From Pontibacter coccineus (GTDB lineage: Bacteria > Bacteroidota > Bacteroidia > Cytophagales > Hymenobacteraceae), in contig NZ_JAUOTN010000001.1 in NCBI RefSeq assembly GCF_030546575.1, positions 762,192 through 826,191 of the forward strand: a DNA stretch of 64,000 nt, read 5' to 3'. The notes below the pieces were generated by a model, which was not told the DNA's origin, made no database searches, and saw only the letters and a list, made by a program, of their open reading frames with translations. Within the stretch, counting starts at the first letter, position 1. Every line of letters begins with the position of its first letter. This document shows positions 35,630 through 44,376 of the stretch, piece by piece. The position numbers were made by a program, and so were the translations under genes.

Positions 35630-35743
35630 TTAAGTGTCAACTCCAGCCGGCGGCGGAATAAGGGCTCCACTCATCCTTATGATGAACATGTTGACAAGGC
35701 TGCCGGCCACAACGGCTAAAATGTTTCTCAGGGTTGAGTTCAT
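35630..35743 (-). pseudogene. N-terminal remnant of a conserved membrane protein
   Basis: 37 codons from ATG 35743 to TAA 35630. The reading NILAVVAGSLVNM then ISG-like and PPPAGVD matches what I recall as the N-terminus of a four-helix Bacteroidota membrane protein that continues (after IIPPPAGVD) for about 100 more residues. Here it stops just after GVD, and the following bases are unrelated, so the gene looks truncated. An AT-rich leader before the ATG is retained. Assignment rests on memory of the family pattern. Confidence 0.5.
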
Positions 35744-35770
35744 TTTGATTTCGATAGATTGGATGACAGG

Positions 35771-36316
35771 CTATTCTTGTGAATCTACTGGCAAATCATC
35801 AGCATTGAACTCATATAGCAGCAACTCTTCCGGATCTTTCGGCAACTGTACCTGTTTGCTATACCTGAGGCCGAGTTTCTCCAGCAGTTTTTGTGAAGCC
35901 ACATTGTCTTTTACCGTGATCGCCTTTAGCTGGGTGATGCCGAACTCCTCTATACCTGCCCGCTTTACTTCCAGGGCCGCTTCAAGTGCATAGCCTTGCT
36001 TTTCGTGCTGCGGCAGGAATGCAAAACCAATGTCAATCCCTTCCAGCCCCTCCCGGTCGTAGAGCCCGCAAACACCCAGCTTCTCCCGGTCTGATTTTCG
36101 GATGACGGTATAATTTGCATAACCTAGCCGCTCCAACTGCGCAGTCACTCTGTTTCGAATGTAGGTGGCAGCCTCCTCCTCCGTTCGCACATTCCTGTCC
36201 CCAATGTACCTGAGCCAACTCGGGCTGTTAAGCAGTTCTAACATAAAAGCAGCATCCTCCTCCGAAGTGGGTATCAGCAGCAGGCGCTCGGTTTCGAATG
36301 ATCTGTAGTGCGTCAT
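35771..36316 (-). CDS. GNAT N-acetyltransferase (RimJ/RimL type)
   Basis: 181 residues. The N-terminal ETERLLLIPTSEEDAAFMLELLNSPSWLRYIG and the C-terminal ITVKDNVASQKLLEKLGL acetyl-CoA-binding block are typical of the RimJ/RimL GNAT branch, which acetylates protein N-termini or small amines. The substrate is unknown. It is the next gene after the membrane-protein remnant on the same strand. Confidence 0.85.
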   Translation of the reverse strand: MTHYRSFETERLLLIPTSEEDAAFMLELLNSPSWLRYIGDRNVRTEEEAATYIRNRVTAQLERLGYANYTVIRKSDREKLGVCGLYDREGLEGIDIGFAFLPQHEKQGYALEAALEVKRAGIEEFGITQLKAITVKDNVASQKLLEKLGLRYSKQVQLPKDPEELLLYEFNADDLPVDSQE

Positions 36317-36332
36317 AATGTTCTATACTAAA

Positions 36333-37325
36333 TCAATTTGTGTGCTGCCTGAAGAACTCAACCACCTCGTTGTTGATTCTCAAATCAGTGCCATGCCCTA
36401 TAGCAGGGTACGTTCTGAAATCAGCTTGTACCTTGTTTTCCAGGTATACCTTCTTTACAAGCTCCCATCTCTCAGGCACGAGCTGTTTTCCCATCAGGCG
36501 GTAGACGACCTCCCGCTCTGCCTCACTGTATGCATCATCAAAAGCAACCGCATCATTGTCATCTAATTCGCCCATGTACAGCAATTGGGGCAGTTTCCTG
36601 AAGGCCTCCAAGTTCGCTGGCTTTCCGGTTATTTCCTGCAGGTCTGCTATACCTAGCGGATAATACAGGGGCTCTCCGGCTAAATCTGCAACCGGTAAGG
36701 TGGCAATTCCATTGATCCCACCCATGGCTGCAGCTTTAACTTTCTCCGGATGCAGTAGCGTAAAACGATTGGCAAATGTTCCCGAGGCTGAAAATCCTGT
36801 CATGAAGAATTTATCTTCCAGTTTGTAGCCCTGTGCTCCTAGTTGTATTTTGGCGTCTTCAACCATTGCCAGCAATTGCAGGTCCAGACGCTCTATCTCC
36901 GCTTCATTTGTTAACAGCACGTCCCGGTCCAGTGCGTGGGTATAGTAGGTCCAGTTTGTTTGCGACCTTGGGAAGATTGGCACCAATAAAGGGATTCGTA
37001 ATTTCTTAGACGCAAAATTCCCCACCGAACTAACACTTGCAGCATACCTGGCTCCTTTTTCGTGATAGGATAGGGTATCGTTAAGCCCTGTATTGGTCGT
37101 CTCCACTAAGAGGTGATTTGTGACGTCACTTTGGATCCCTTTGGGCAAATAGACCAGGTATTCGAAGTTAAAACCCGCTTCTGGTTTTGCCGCAAATTTC
37201 AGCAAGGTATCCGATGCCAGTGCTGAAGGTTTTCCGGAATTGTTGCCTTGGATTGGTAGATGTGAACCGCAACTAAAAAAGAGCGAAGTAAACACCATAG
37301 CCAAAAGTGTTCTCATATACTTCAT
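36333..37325 (-). CDS. Alpha/beta-hydrolase-like lipoprotein
   Basis: 330 residues. Signal to Cys at about residue 19 (MVFTSLFFSCGSH). The nucleophile elbow is GFSASG (about residue 175), the acid is probably in GELDDNDAVAFDDA and the His in GHGTD near the C-terminus. The overall pattern resembles exported esterases or PHB-depolymerase-like hydrolases of surface lipoproteins. The substrate is unknown. It is AT-rich relative to the flanking genes. Confidence 0.7.
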   Translation of the reverse strand: MKYMRTLLAMVFTSLFFSCGSHLPIQGNNSGKPSALASDTLLKFAAKPEAGFNFEYLVYLPKGIQSDVTNHLLVETTNTGLNDTLSYHEKGARYAASVSSVGNFASKKLRIPLLVPIFPRSQTNWTYYTHALDRDVLLTNEAEIERLDLQLLAMVEDAKIQLGAQGYKLEDKFFMTGFSASGTFANRFTLLHPEKVKAAAMGGINGIATLPVADLAGEPLYYPLGIADLQEITGKPANLEAFRKLPQLLYMGELDDNDAVAFDDAYSEAEREVVYRLMGKQLVPERWELVKKVYLENKVQADFRTYPAIGHGTDLRINNEVVEFFRQHTN

Positions 37326-37420
37326 CGTAATTAATTATTACGCACACACCAATATAACAATAACCCTATGAAAAATCTATTGGTAGCATCCTAAATTATA
37401 GGGCAGTACCAACTTTATTT

Positions 37421-37936
37421 TCAAACTTTTCCTACAATTACCTGCGCTGCTTCCCACAGATCATTCACCTGCCAGGTATAGCTGCCGGTGGCATACTTGT
37501 CGCCTACTATGATCGAGCGTATACCTACTTTTTCGGCAGCTTCCAGGTCGCGGTGGGAGTCGCCTACCATCCAGCTTTGCACAGGATTGATGCTATACCT
37601 GGCCATGGCGCGCTCCAGCATCAGGCTGTCGGGTTTGCGGGAGAGCGACGCGGAGTAGTTCGGGTGCGATGGCGCGTAGTAGAGAGCGTCAATCAAATGG
37701 CCGCAGCTTTCCTGCAGTTTCTGGTGGCAGGCCATCACATCGGCCCTGGTATACAGGCCTTTGGCTATACCGCCCTGGTTTGTAACCACAACCAGCAAAT
37801 AGCCGTTTTGCTTCAGAAGCGCCAACGCCTCCGGCACGCCCGGCAGCACTTCAAAATCTTCCAAGGTATAGGTATAGTCTCCTCGTTCGCGGTTGAGCAC
37901 ACCGTCACGGTCCAGGAATACGCACTTTCGCTGCAT
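37421..37936 (-). CDS. HAD-IIIA phosphatase, GmhB-like without zinc cysteines
   Basis: 171 residues. HAD motifs: FLDRDGVLN (I), VVTNQ (II), SRKP Lys (III), MVGDSHRD (IV). Length and layout match D-glycero-D-manno-heptose-1,7-bisphosphate 7-phosphatase (GmhB) and the HisB phosphatase domain, but the zinc-binding Cys/His loop normally before RKP is replaced (YYAPSHPNYSASLSRKP has no Cys). The substrate may therefore differ. It is divergent from hemG with a 17-bp palindrome (37995-38011) between them. Confidence 0.8.
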   Translation of the reverse strand: MQRKCVFLDRDGVLNRERGDYTYTLEDFEVLPGVPEALALLKQNGYLLVVVTNQGGIAKGLYTRADVMACHQKLQESCGHLIDALYYAPSHPNYSASLSRKPDSLMLERAMARYSINPVQSWMVGDSHRDLEAAEKVGIRSIIVGDKYATGSYTWQVNDLWEAAQVIVGKV

Positions 37937-37994
37937 TGTTCATCTATGGGTTCAGGCGCTAAAATTAGAATTATTACGTTGGATATGCATGCCC

Positions 37995-38011
37995 CGGCAG
38001 TAATACTGCCG
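37995..38011. promoter_or_regulatory. Perfect palindrome between divergent HAD and hemG genes
   Basis: CGGCAGTA-A-TACTGCCG, 8-bp arms around one base, 41 bp before the hemG start. It could be an operator or a short hairpin in the hemG leader; there is no T-run. Confidence 0.4.
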
Positions 38012-38051
38012 CACAAAGGCACAAATAACAGCAGCTTACAGACAGCAGAAT

Positions 38052-39401
38052 ATGAGAGTAGCGATAATTGGAGCGGGAATTTCAGGTCTGTCTTTGGCCT
38101 ATTACCTACAGCGGCAGGGCGTAGCCTACGATCTGTTCGAGGCTGGCAGTGAGGTAGGCGGCAACATGCGAACCTTGCGCAAAAACGGCTATACCTTCGA
38201 GCTGGGCCCTAACACCCTGCAAATGAACGAGGAGCTCCTGCAGCTCGTCACTGAACTCAAACTGGAGACCGAACTACAGCCGCTCACCCCGCGCAATAAC
38301 AAAAGGTACGTGCTGTACGATGGCAAGCTGCACCCGGTGCCCTCCAGCCCTAAGTGTTTTCTGGCTAATGACCTTTTCTCAAAAGAAGACAAGTACAGAA
38401 TTTTGCAGGAGAGAAAGCAACCGCCTGCCGAGGTAGAAAATGAAACCATCTCAGACTTTTTTGAGCGTCGCTTCGGCGTTAAGCAAATGGACTACCTGGC
38501 AGCCCCTTTGATAAGTGGCCTCTACGGGGGCGACCCCAGACAGCTGCTGGTCAGCAAGGCGCACCCTGAGCTAAAAGCCCTTGAAACAGCGTATGGCTCG
38601 GTGCTGGAAGGCATGGTGCAGAAAAAAAAGCGGGGCGTGTTTCAGCGCGCCTTCTCTTTCCGAAATGGCATGTCTACGCTGCCGCAGGCCATAGCCGACA
38701 AGCTGATTTCACTGCACCTGGACCATAAGGTGGAGTTCATCACCCGCATCAAGGGCAAGTACATCATCAGTTGCGCCGCCAACGGCGACCACGACAACGA
38801 AGAGTATGACATCCTGGTGCTCGCACTGCCTGCCCATCAGGCTGCCGAACTGATCGAATTTACTTACCCAGGGATGTCGGCTGCGCTGCAGAACATCAAC
38901 TACCCGCCCATGGCTGTGGTGCACACCGTGTACAACCGCGCCGAGGTAGGATACCCGCTGCAAGGCTTCGGAGCGCTGCATCCCTGGGAGGAGCAGTCTT
39001 TCACCTCAGGCTCCATCTGGACGAGCTCCCTGTTTGATAACCGCTGCCGCCCGCACGAGGTGCTGATTACCTCTTATGTGGGCGGCACACGCTTTGCCGA
39101 ACACGCCCGGCTCGACGAACGCAGCCTCCTCGATCAGGTACACCAGGAGCTCCGCGAAACCTATCAAATCAAGGCGCTGGCACCTGTCTATCAGCACCTG
39201 CATCTGTGGCCGCACGCGCTACCGCAGTTCGACCTTTACATAGAGGATGCCCATCACATGGCAGAAGTACTGGAGCAGGATGGCCTGTATATATCGGCGA
39301 ACTGGTTTGCCGGCGTCTCGGTACCGGACTGCGTGCGCGAGGCGAAAGCCATTGCCACCAAAATTAATCCACGTGCCGTTTCCCGCTCAATAGCCGAATA
39401 G
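38052..39401 (+). CDS. hemG: Protoporphyrinogen/coproporphyrinogen oxidase (FAD, HemY type)
   Basis: 449 residues. An FAD-dependent oxidase of late heme synthesis. The dinucleotide-binding motif GAGISGLSLAYYLQ is at the N-terminus, then FELGPNT, the central SGLYGGDPRQL block, and the C-terminal FAD segment YISANWFAGVSVPDCVREA. Whether the in vivo substrate is protoporphyrinogen or coproporphyrinogen cannot be read from sequence. The GT2 gene follows after 13 bp, so the two are probably co-transcribed. Confidence 0.9.
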   Translation: MRVAIIGAGISGLSLAYYLQRQGVAYDLFEAGSEVGGNMRTLRKNGYTFELGPNTLQMNEELLQLVTELKLETELQPLTPRNNKRYVLYDGKLHPVPSSPKCFLANDLFSKEDKYRILQERKQPPAEVENETISDFFERRFGVKQMDYLAAPLISGLYGGDPRQLLVSKAHPELKALETAYGSVLEGMVQKKKRGVFQRAFSFRNGMSTLPQAIADKLISLHLDHKVEFITRIKGKYIISCAANGDHDNEEYDILVLALPAHQAAELIEFTYPGMSAALQNINYPPMAVVHTVYNRAEVGYPLQGFGALHPWEEQSFTSGSIWTSSLFDNRCRPHEVLITSYVGGTRFAEHARLDERSLLDQVHQELRETYQIKALAPVYQHLHLWPHALPQFDLYIEDAHHMAEVLEQDGLYISANWFAGVSVPDCVREAKAIATKINPRAVSRSIAE

Positions 39402-39414
39402 CTATATTTGCGGT

Positions 39415-40149
39415 ATGAATGACTCGCTGGTGATCGTACCGACCTACAACGAAAAAGAAAATATTGAGGCTATTATCCGGAAGGTGATGTCACTCCCCCG
39501 CCCTTTCGACCTGTTGATCGTGGACGACAGTTCCCCGGATGGCACCGCCGATATCGTTCGCAGCTTGCAGCAGGAGTTTAAGGAGCGTCTGCACCTGGAG
39601 TCGCGCACCGGCAAACTGGGTCTGGGCACCGCCTATATCCATGGTTTTAAGTACGCGCTGCGCCAGGGCTACGAATACATCTTTGAGATGGACGCTGACT
39701 TCTCGCACAACCCCGATGACCTGGTGCGCCTTTACCAGGCCTGCGCCGAAGAAGGGCATGACATGTCCATCGGCAGCCGCTATGTGCAGGGCGTAAACGT
39801 GGTGAACTGGCCGATGAGCCGCGTGCTGATGTCGTGGTTCGCCAGTCTGTACGTGCGCCTGATCACCGGCATGCCCATCGCCGATACTACCGCCGGTTTT
39901 GTGTGCTACCGTCGCAAAGTGCTCGAGACCATCCAGCTCAACAAGATCCGCTTCGTGGGCTACGCTTTCCAGATCGAGATGAAGTTCCTCACTTTCAAGT
40001 ATGGCTTCAAGATAAAGGAGGTGCCCATCATTTTCACCGATCGCACCAAAGGGCAGTCCAAAATGTCGAAAGGGATATTCAAGGAAGCGGTGCTGGGGGT
40101 GATCCGGATGAAGGTGAACAGTTTTTTCCGCCATTTTGACCGCTACTAG
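39415..40149 (+). CDS. Polyprenol monophosphomannose synthase-type GT2
   Basis: 244 residues, no membrane segment. Blocks: VPTYNEKENI, DDSSPDGTADIV, the DxD in EMDADFSHNPDDL, and the C-terminal DTTAGFVCYRR and TDRTKGQSKMSK, all typical of dolichol/polyprenol-phosphate mannosyltransferases. It makes a lipid-linked sugar donor at the inner membrane, probably for protein or glycan mannosylation. A near relative of the partial GT2 at 1-408. Confidence 0.9.
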   Translation: MNDSLVIVPTYNEKENIEAIIRKVMSLPRPFDLLIVDDSSPDGTADIVRSLQQEFKERLHLESRTGKLGLGTAYIHGFKYALRQGYEYIFEMDADFSHNPDDLVRLYQACAEEGHDMSIGSRYVQGVNVVNWPMSRVLMSWFASLYVRLITGMPIADTTAGFVCYRRKVLETIQLNKIRFVGYAFQIEMKFLTFKYGFKIKEVPIIFTDRTKGQSKMSKGIFKEAVLGVIRMKVNSFFRHFDRY

Positions 40150-40300
40150 CCGCGGGCTATACCTGGTTGCCTATCTCTTTTTTCAGAAATATATTCTCGT
40201 CGCAAAGCAGTGTATCCCGCGCTAAATCAATTAACTTTATGGATTAGGTATAGCTGTGTCTGCTTCTGTATGTAGGCTAACGTGCTAAACTCTCGAACCT

Positions 40301-41251
40301 ATGGACGATATTCTTTTCTGGGTCTTATTCAACGCGTTTATCCTGATACTACTTGGGTTAGACCTGTTTGTGTTCCACCGCAAGGAGCATGTGGTGAAGA
40401 TAAAGGAAGCCCTGCTTTGGAGCGCGTTCTGGATCGCCCTTTCGCTTCTCTTCAACCTGGGCATTTATTACTGGAAGGGTCCTGGCCCCGCGATGGAGTT
40501 CCTGACAGCGTACCTGATCGAGAAATCACTGAGCGTCGACAACCTCTTTGTCTTCATCCTGATTTTCAGCTTCTTTAAGGTACCGCAGCAGTACCAGCAC
40601 AAAATTCTGTTCTGGGGTATTATCGGCGCTTTGGTGCTGCGTGGCATGTTTATTCTGGTGGGCGTGGCACTGATAGCCAAATTCCACTTCATCATCTACA
40701 TACTCGGGGCCTTTTTGATCTACACAGGCGCCAAGATGGCCTTTACCAAAAGTGATGATGAGCTTCACCCGGAGCAAAACCCTTTAATTGTATGGGCAAG
40801 CCAGAAACTGCGCTTCACCAAGACAGCTGTGGGCGGCAAGTTCTTCACCCGGATAGATGGAAAACTCCACGCCACTCCGCTCTTTCTGGTGCTGATCATG
40901 GTGGAGAGTACGGACGTGGTGTTCGCGGCCGATTCTATACCTGCTATTCTGGCTATTTCGAAAGATCCGTTCATCGTCTATACCTCTAACGTATTTGCCC
41001 TGCTGGGCCTGCGGGCACTTTACTTTGCCCTGGCAGGCATCATGCAGTTGTTCCACTACCTGCACTATGGCCTGTCGCTGATTCTGGTCTTTATCGGAGC
41101 CAAGCTGTTGCTGAGCGATATTTACCATTTGGATATGCGCTATGCCCTGTTGATCGTGGCCGGTATTCTGACAGTGTCTATTGTGGCCTCGCTCCTCTTC
41201 CCTAAAAAGGATAATGAGCTGCCACCTCCTAGTGATGCGAACATTCCCTAA
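40301..41251 (+). CDS. TerC/Alx family membrane protein
   Basis: 316 residues, about eight helices. Conserved acidic membrane motifs: SLSVDNLFVFILIFSFF (about residue 78) and MVESTDVVFAADSIPAI (about residue 200). The family exports Mn2+ or other metals, or loads secreted metalloenzymes (Alx/MeeF/MeeY lines). No yybP-ykoY-like riboswitch was recognisable upstream. The spacer has two AGGTATA-type words instead. Confidence 0.9.
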   Translation: MDDILFWVLFNAFILILLGLDLFVFHRKEHVVKIKEALLWSAFWIALSLLFNLGIYYWKGPGPAMEFLTAYLIEKSLSVDNLFVFILIFSFFKVPQQYQHKILFWGIIGALVLRGMFILVGVALIAKFHFIIYILGAFLIYTGAKMAFTKSDDELHPEQNPLIVWASQKLRFTKTAVGGKFFTRIDGKLHATPLFLVLIMVESTDVVFAADSIPAILAISKDPFIVYTSNVFALLGLRALYFALAGIMQLFHYLHYGLSLILVFIGAKLLLSDIYHLDMRYALLIVAGILTVSIVASLLFPKKDNELPPPSDANIP

Positions 41252-41342
41252 AGAAGATTATTTAAGATTTTTAGGAAAAAAAACGCCACATATTTGTTTT
41301 TGTGAGTTTAAATACTTTCAATTGCAGAATAATTGAGAAGAA

Positions 41343-41429
41343 ATGATTTTCGCTAACGCCTGCATTTTTACAAATTCTAAGCTGGTGCCTCCAACGGGGC
41401 TCCCTGGTAGAACTTTGTGCGTTAGGTAA
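41343..41429 (+). CDS. Putative leader peptide of DAHP synthase gene (28 residues)
   Basis: ATG 41343 to TAA 41427. It begins MIFANACIF and its codons 18-21 lie across CGGGGCTCC, the antiterminator strand. Only two Phe codons occur (41349, 41367), so the sensed amino acid is not obvious. It is preceded by an overlapping 14-codon GTG ORF (41302-41346, ATGA overlap). Whether either is translated is unknown; the hairpins are clearer than the peptide. Confidence 0.4.
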   Translation: MIFANACIFTNSKLVPPTGLPGRTLCVR

Positions 41430-41482
41430 AACATCAACATACACAGATACCACAGGAGCCCCGCCACAAGCGGGGCTTTTTT
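41395..41482 (+). promoter_or_regulatory. Attenuator upstream of DAHP synthase/chorismate mutase
   Basis: Terminator: 8-bp stem AGCCCCGC (41457-41464) / GCGGGGCT (41470-41477), loop CACAA, then six T, 33 bp before the gene. Antiterminator: CGGGGCTCC (41395-41403) pairs over nine bases with GGAGCCCCG (41455-41463), which contains most of the terminator 5' arm. The folds are mutually exclusive. A terminator directly in front of a biosynthetic gene is otherwise unexplained. Confidence 0.7.
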
Positions 41483-41514
41483 GTTTTAAGGCATATTCTA
41501 AATTACATACACCC

Positions 41515-42627
41515 ATGAGTACAGCAGCACACAGCAGCATGAAGTTAGCAGGACAGCAGAGCCAGTTGGTAAGCAGCAAGCGCCCGATGGTCATCGCAGG
41601 TCCGTGCAGCGCTGAGAGTGAAGAGCAAATGTTGCAAACCGCACTTGGCCTGAAAAAGGTAAAAGGCGTGTCGGTGTTCAGAGCGGGCATCTGGAAGCCT
41701 CGCACCCGCCCGGGCAGCTTTCACGGCGTAGGAAATATCGGGCTGGAGTGGTTGCGCACCGTGAAACAGGAAACGGGACTGCGCACCGCCTGCGAAGTAG
41801 CCAATGCTTCTCAAACTGAGCACGCCCTGCAGCAGGGTGTGGACATTCTGCTGATCGGTGCTCACACCACGGTAAACCCTTTTCTGGTGCAGGAAATAGC
41901 CGACGCCCTGAAAGGCGTGCATGTGGCTATACTTGTAAAGAACCCTGTAAACCCGGACCTGGCTTTGTGGCTGGGAGCACTGGAGCGTTTGCACAATGGC
42001 GGCATCACGGACCTCGGCGCCATGCACCGCGGCTTCTCAACTCTGGACAGCGCCCCTTACCGCAACCACCCGAAATGGGAGCATGCCCTGGAGCTACGCC
42101 GGCAGGTGCCTGACCTGGCCATGTACTGCGATGCCAGTCACATAGCGGGTCGCCGCAGCTTGCTGCGCCCGGTAAGTCAGCGCGCCCTTGACCTGGGTTA
42201 CGATGGTTTGATGGTAGAGTCGCACCACAACCCGGCCGCTGCTTTGAGCGATGCTCAGCAGCAGATCATGCCACAGGAGTTGCATATGCTCTTGCAGGCT
42301 CTGAAGCAGCAGCAGGCACCAGGTGAAAAAATGAAGCAAAACGCACAGTTGGAGAAGCTGCGCAAGGAGATAGAACATCTTGACGACGAGTTGTTGACTT
42401 TATTGTCGCGCCGCACCAAAGTCACAGCACAGTTGGAAGACTATAGCAAGCCAGTTGAAAAAAGCGCTGAGACGCCGGACCCGGTGCGCTGGGATATGGT
42501 GTTGGAAAACCTCCTGCACCAAGCCAGCAGCGCAGGTATAGATCAGGCCTTTGTAAAGAACATTTTCCAGGAAGTGCGCTCGCAGTATGCCCGCACCCAC
42601 CTCTACAACTACGGTCTGAGTTCGTAG
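41515..42627 (+). CDS. Bifunctional DAHP synthase / chorismate mutase
   Basis: 370 residues. Residues 1-265 are a type I-beta (KDO8P-like) DAHP synthase: VIAGPCSAESEEQ, KPRTRPGSFHG, YCDASHIAGRR and MVESHHNPA. Residues 278-370 are an AroQ-type chorismate mutase (MKQNAQLEKLRKEIEHLDDELLTLLSRR). It catalyses the first step of the shikimate pathway and the branch to prephenate, hence Phe/Tyr, and probably gives feedback through the mutase domain. Transcription appears to pass an attenuator (41395-41482). A terminator follows. Confidence 0.92.
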   Translation: MSTAAHSSMKLAGQQSQLVSSKRPMVIAGPCSAESEEQMLQTALGLKKVKGVSVFRAGIWKPRTRPGSFHGVGNIGLEWLRTVKQETGLRTACEVANASQTEHALQQGVDILLIGAHTTVNPFLVQEIADALKGVHVAILVKNPVNPDLALWLGALERLHNGGITDLGAMHRGFSTLDSAPYRNHPKWEHALELRRQVPDLAMYCDASHIAGRRSLLRPVSQRALDLGYDGLMVESHHNPAAALSDAQQQIMPQELHMLLQALKQQQAPGEKMKQNAQLEKLRKEIEHLDDELLTLLSRRTKVTAQLEDYSKPVEKSAETPDPVRWDMVLENLLHQASSAGIDQAFVKNIFQEVRSQYARTHLYNYGLSS

Positions 42628-42647
42628 TCTGATTTCTGAGTAAAACC

Positions 42648-42694
42648 AAACAGCCTGGCAGCTTCTTATTCAAGATCTGTCAGGCTGTTTTTTT
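42648..42694 (+). terminator. Terminator after DAHP synthase gene
   Basis: AAACAGCCTG / CAGGCTGTTT outer stem with further inner pairing (CAG/CTG, TTCTT/AAGA), followed by TTTT. Confidence 0.85.
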
Positions 42695-42952
42695 ATGTAC
42701 AATTACTATAGATCAGCTAATCGATCTCTATTCAACCAAGCCGTTTATCAGGCTTTTCCGCAGAGGATACTGATAAACTTTCAATCCAATTCTGACACAC
42801 CACACTATAAATATATAACGTTTATATAAAAATATTTTTACTTGAATATTTGAATAATAAAATTAAATGAAACAATTTTACAATAACATAGGTTATAGCA
42901 TAAAGATCAATATATACCTATCCATAAATACTAACCCTTTATAAAAATCACA
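42695..42952. other. AT-rich leader of lipoprotein gene
   Basis: Very AT-rich spacer (for example 42805-42880). It must contain the promoter of the 42953 gene; no exact TAnnTTTG was found. TATACCT occurs at about 42912. No ORF. Confidence 0.35.
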
Positions 42953-43798
42953 ATGAAGAAACTGTACATTATCACTACTGCGCTACTTATGTTAGCCGGA
43001 ACTTTCACAAGCTGTACAAAGGAGCTTGACGAGGTAGGTTTGAGTGCTACGTCTATTGATGCGGCTAAGAAAGAAGCTAGTACTACTAATGGAAACAATA
43101 TTCCAAAAGTAGAGGCTGACATCAATCTAAGCTTCTCACCTACAACACAAACGATTGGCAAGGCTGTTACAATCACTGTTGGTTTTGGCACCAATGTACC
43201 AAAGGATGGTAAATTACATCTAGAGCAGGCTACAGGTGTTGATGCTGATGGTAAAACTATCTGGACCAAGGTAAATGAATATCCAGTAGTAGTGGGAGGT
43301 GTCTATACTCACGAATTCACCTCTAATGTAGTTGGAACTTTTGAATTCAGAGCTCACTACATTGCTCAAGGAAATAATGGTTTCAGCAACACTTTCAAGT
43401 ACGGCTCTGTAACTTTTACAGCAGACTGTATTCAGGGAATGACTGCTACTGTTGTTGAGAAACAACTCATCGGGAATAATATGTTCAGATTAAAAGTTGC
43501 GTTCACACTGACTACCTGTGAGGCTTATTCAAATGTACACATCCAAGGTGGCTTGACTGCAAAAGTATCTAATGTAAGTGTGAGCGAAAATGGTACTGTT
43601 AGAAAACATACCAACAATGATAACTATGTTATATTTTGGGATGAGGCTTCACTTGTAAAAGGCACAAAAACTTACTATGTAACTTTCGAGCAGGAAATCA
43701 AAGGTGCTGGTGAAGTCACTGGTAACTGGTCAGCTAAAACAGCTGACGGATCTGTGGTAGCCTCTTCAACGGGAGCTTATTTCGATCCTGCAGAGTAA
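42953..43798 (+). CDS. Surface lipoprotein with Ig-like beta domains
   Basis: 281 residues. Lipoprotein signal to Cys (LAGTFTSCTKE). The mature part is Thr/Val-rich and beta-predicted; the block TIGKAVTITVGFGTNVPKDGKL resembles a bacterial Ig-like or adhesin module. Two cysteines (DCIQG, LTTCEAY) could pair. Codon use and base composition are AT-rich compared with its neighbours. The function is unknown. Strong terminator after it. Confidence 0.65.
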   Translation: MKKLYIITTALLMLAGTFTSCTKELDEVGLSATSIDAAKKEASTTNGNNIPKVEADINLSFSPTTQTIGKAVTITVGFGTNVPKDGKLHLEQATGVDADGKTIWTKVNEYPVVVGGVYTHEFTSNVVGTFEFRAHYIAQGNNGFSNTFKYGSVTFTADCIQGMTATVVEKQLIGNNMFRLKVAFTLTTCEAYSNVHIQGGLTAKVSNVSVSENGTVRKHTNNDNYVIFWDEASLVKGTKTYYVTFEQEIKGAGEVTGNWSAKTADGSVVASSTGAYFDPAE

Positions 43799-43819
43799 TC
43801 TAGGATAGTAAACATTCAT

Positions 43820-43862
43820 CAAAAGAAAAAAGGCTGCTTTTAAAGCAGCCTTTTTTCTTTTG
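43820..43862. terminator. Terminator after lipoprotein gene
   Basis: Long stem AAAAAAGGCTGCTTT / AAAGCAGCCTTTTTT with flanking A/T arms; T-rich on both strands. Confidence 0.9.
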
Positions 43863-43980
43863 ATACGAACTATAACACTTCTATACCTGCTGTCTGTCGT
43901 AATTTTCTGTATTCCAATGGCACGATTAGGGTTACTCGGCTGTTAAGTGCTAAATTGCAGCAGAACAAAAGCATTACAAT

Positions 43981-44304
43981 ATGAGAACCCCTATTTCAAG
44001 ACTTCGCACGATCGGTATTTACGAAGGTATCTCTTACCTGCTCCTGCTAGGCATTGCGATGCCGATAAAATATATGGCTGGTATACCTGAGGTGGTGAAG
44101 TACACAGGCTGGGCACACGGTTTGCTGTTTGTGCTGTACATGATGTCGGTATTGGAAGTGACACTGACGCATAATTGGTCCATCAAGAAAGTAGCAGCTG
44201 CCGTGGTCGCATCGCTCCTACCATTCGGACCGTTCATTTTAGATAAAAAATTACTGAAAGAAGAGGAAAACAGAAAGGAAAAGCCTGTCAAGCAGGTTGC
44301 ATAA
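43981..44304 (+). CDS. DUF3817 membrane protein
   Basis: 107 residues, three hydrophobic segments, with the family-typical RTIGIYEGISYLLLLGIAMPIKY start and WAHGLLFVLYM block. Function unknown. The tail is Lys/Glu-rich. Single gene with a terminator. Confidence 0.85.
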   Translation: MRTPISRLRTIGIYEGISYLLLLGIAMPIKYMAGIPEVVKYTGWAHGLLFVLYMMSVLEVTLTHNWSIKKVAAAVVASLLPFGPFILDKKLLKEEENRKEKPVKQVA

Positions 44305-44341
44305 CAACAACCCTCAACTATTTAGCCAATAGCAACAAAAG

Positions 44342-44370
44342 GGGCTGTCCAGTTAGGACAGCCCTTTTTT
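44342..44370 (+). terminator. Terminator after DUF3817 gene
   Basis: GGGCTGTCC / GGACAGCCC stem, AGTTA loop, followed by six T. Confidence 0.9.
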
Positions 44371-44376
44371 AATGCC

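Noticed and set aside
40150..40300. yybP-ykoY-type manganese riboswitch before the TerC gene
   Set aside because: I could not find the conserved junction sequence or a convincing terminator stem; only AGGTATA-type words were seen.
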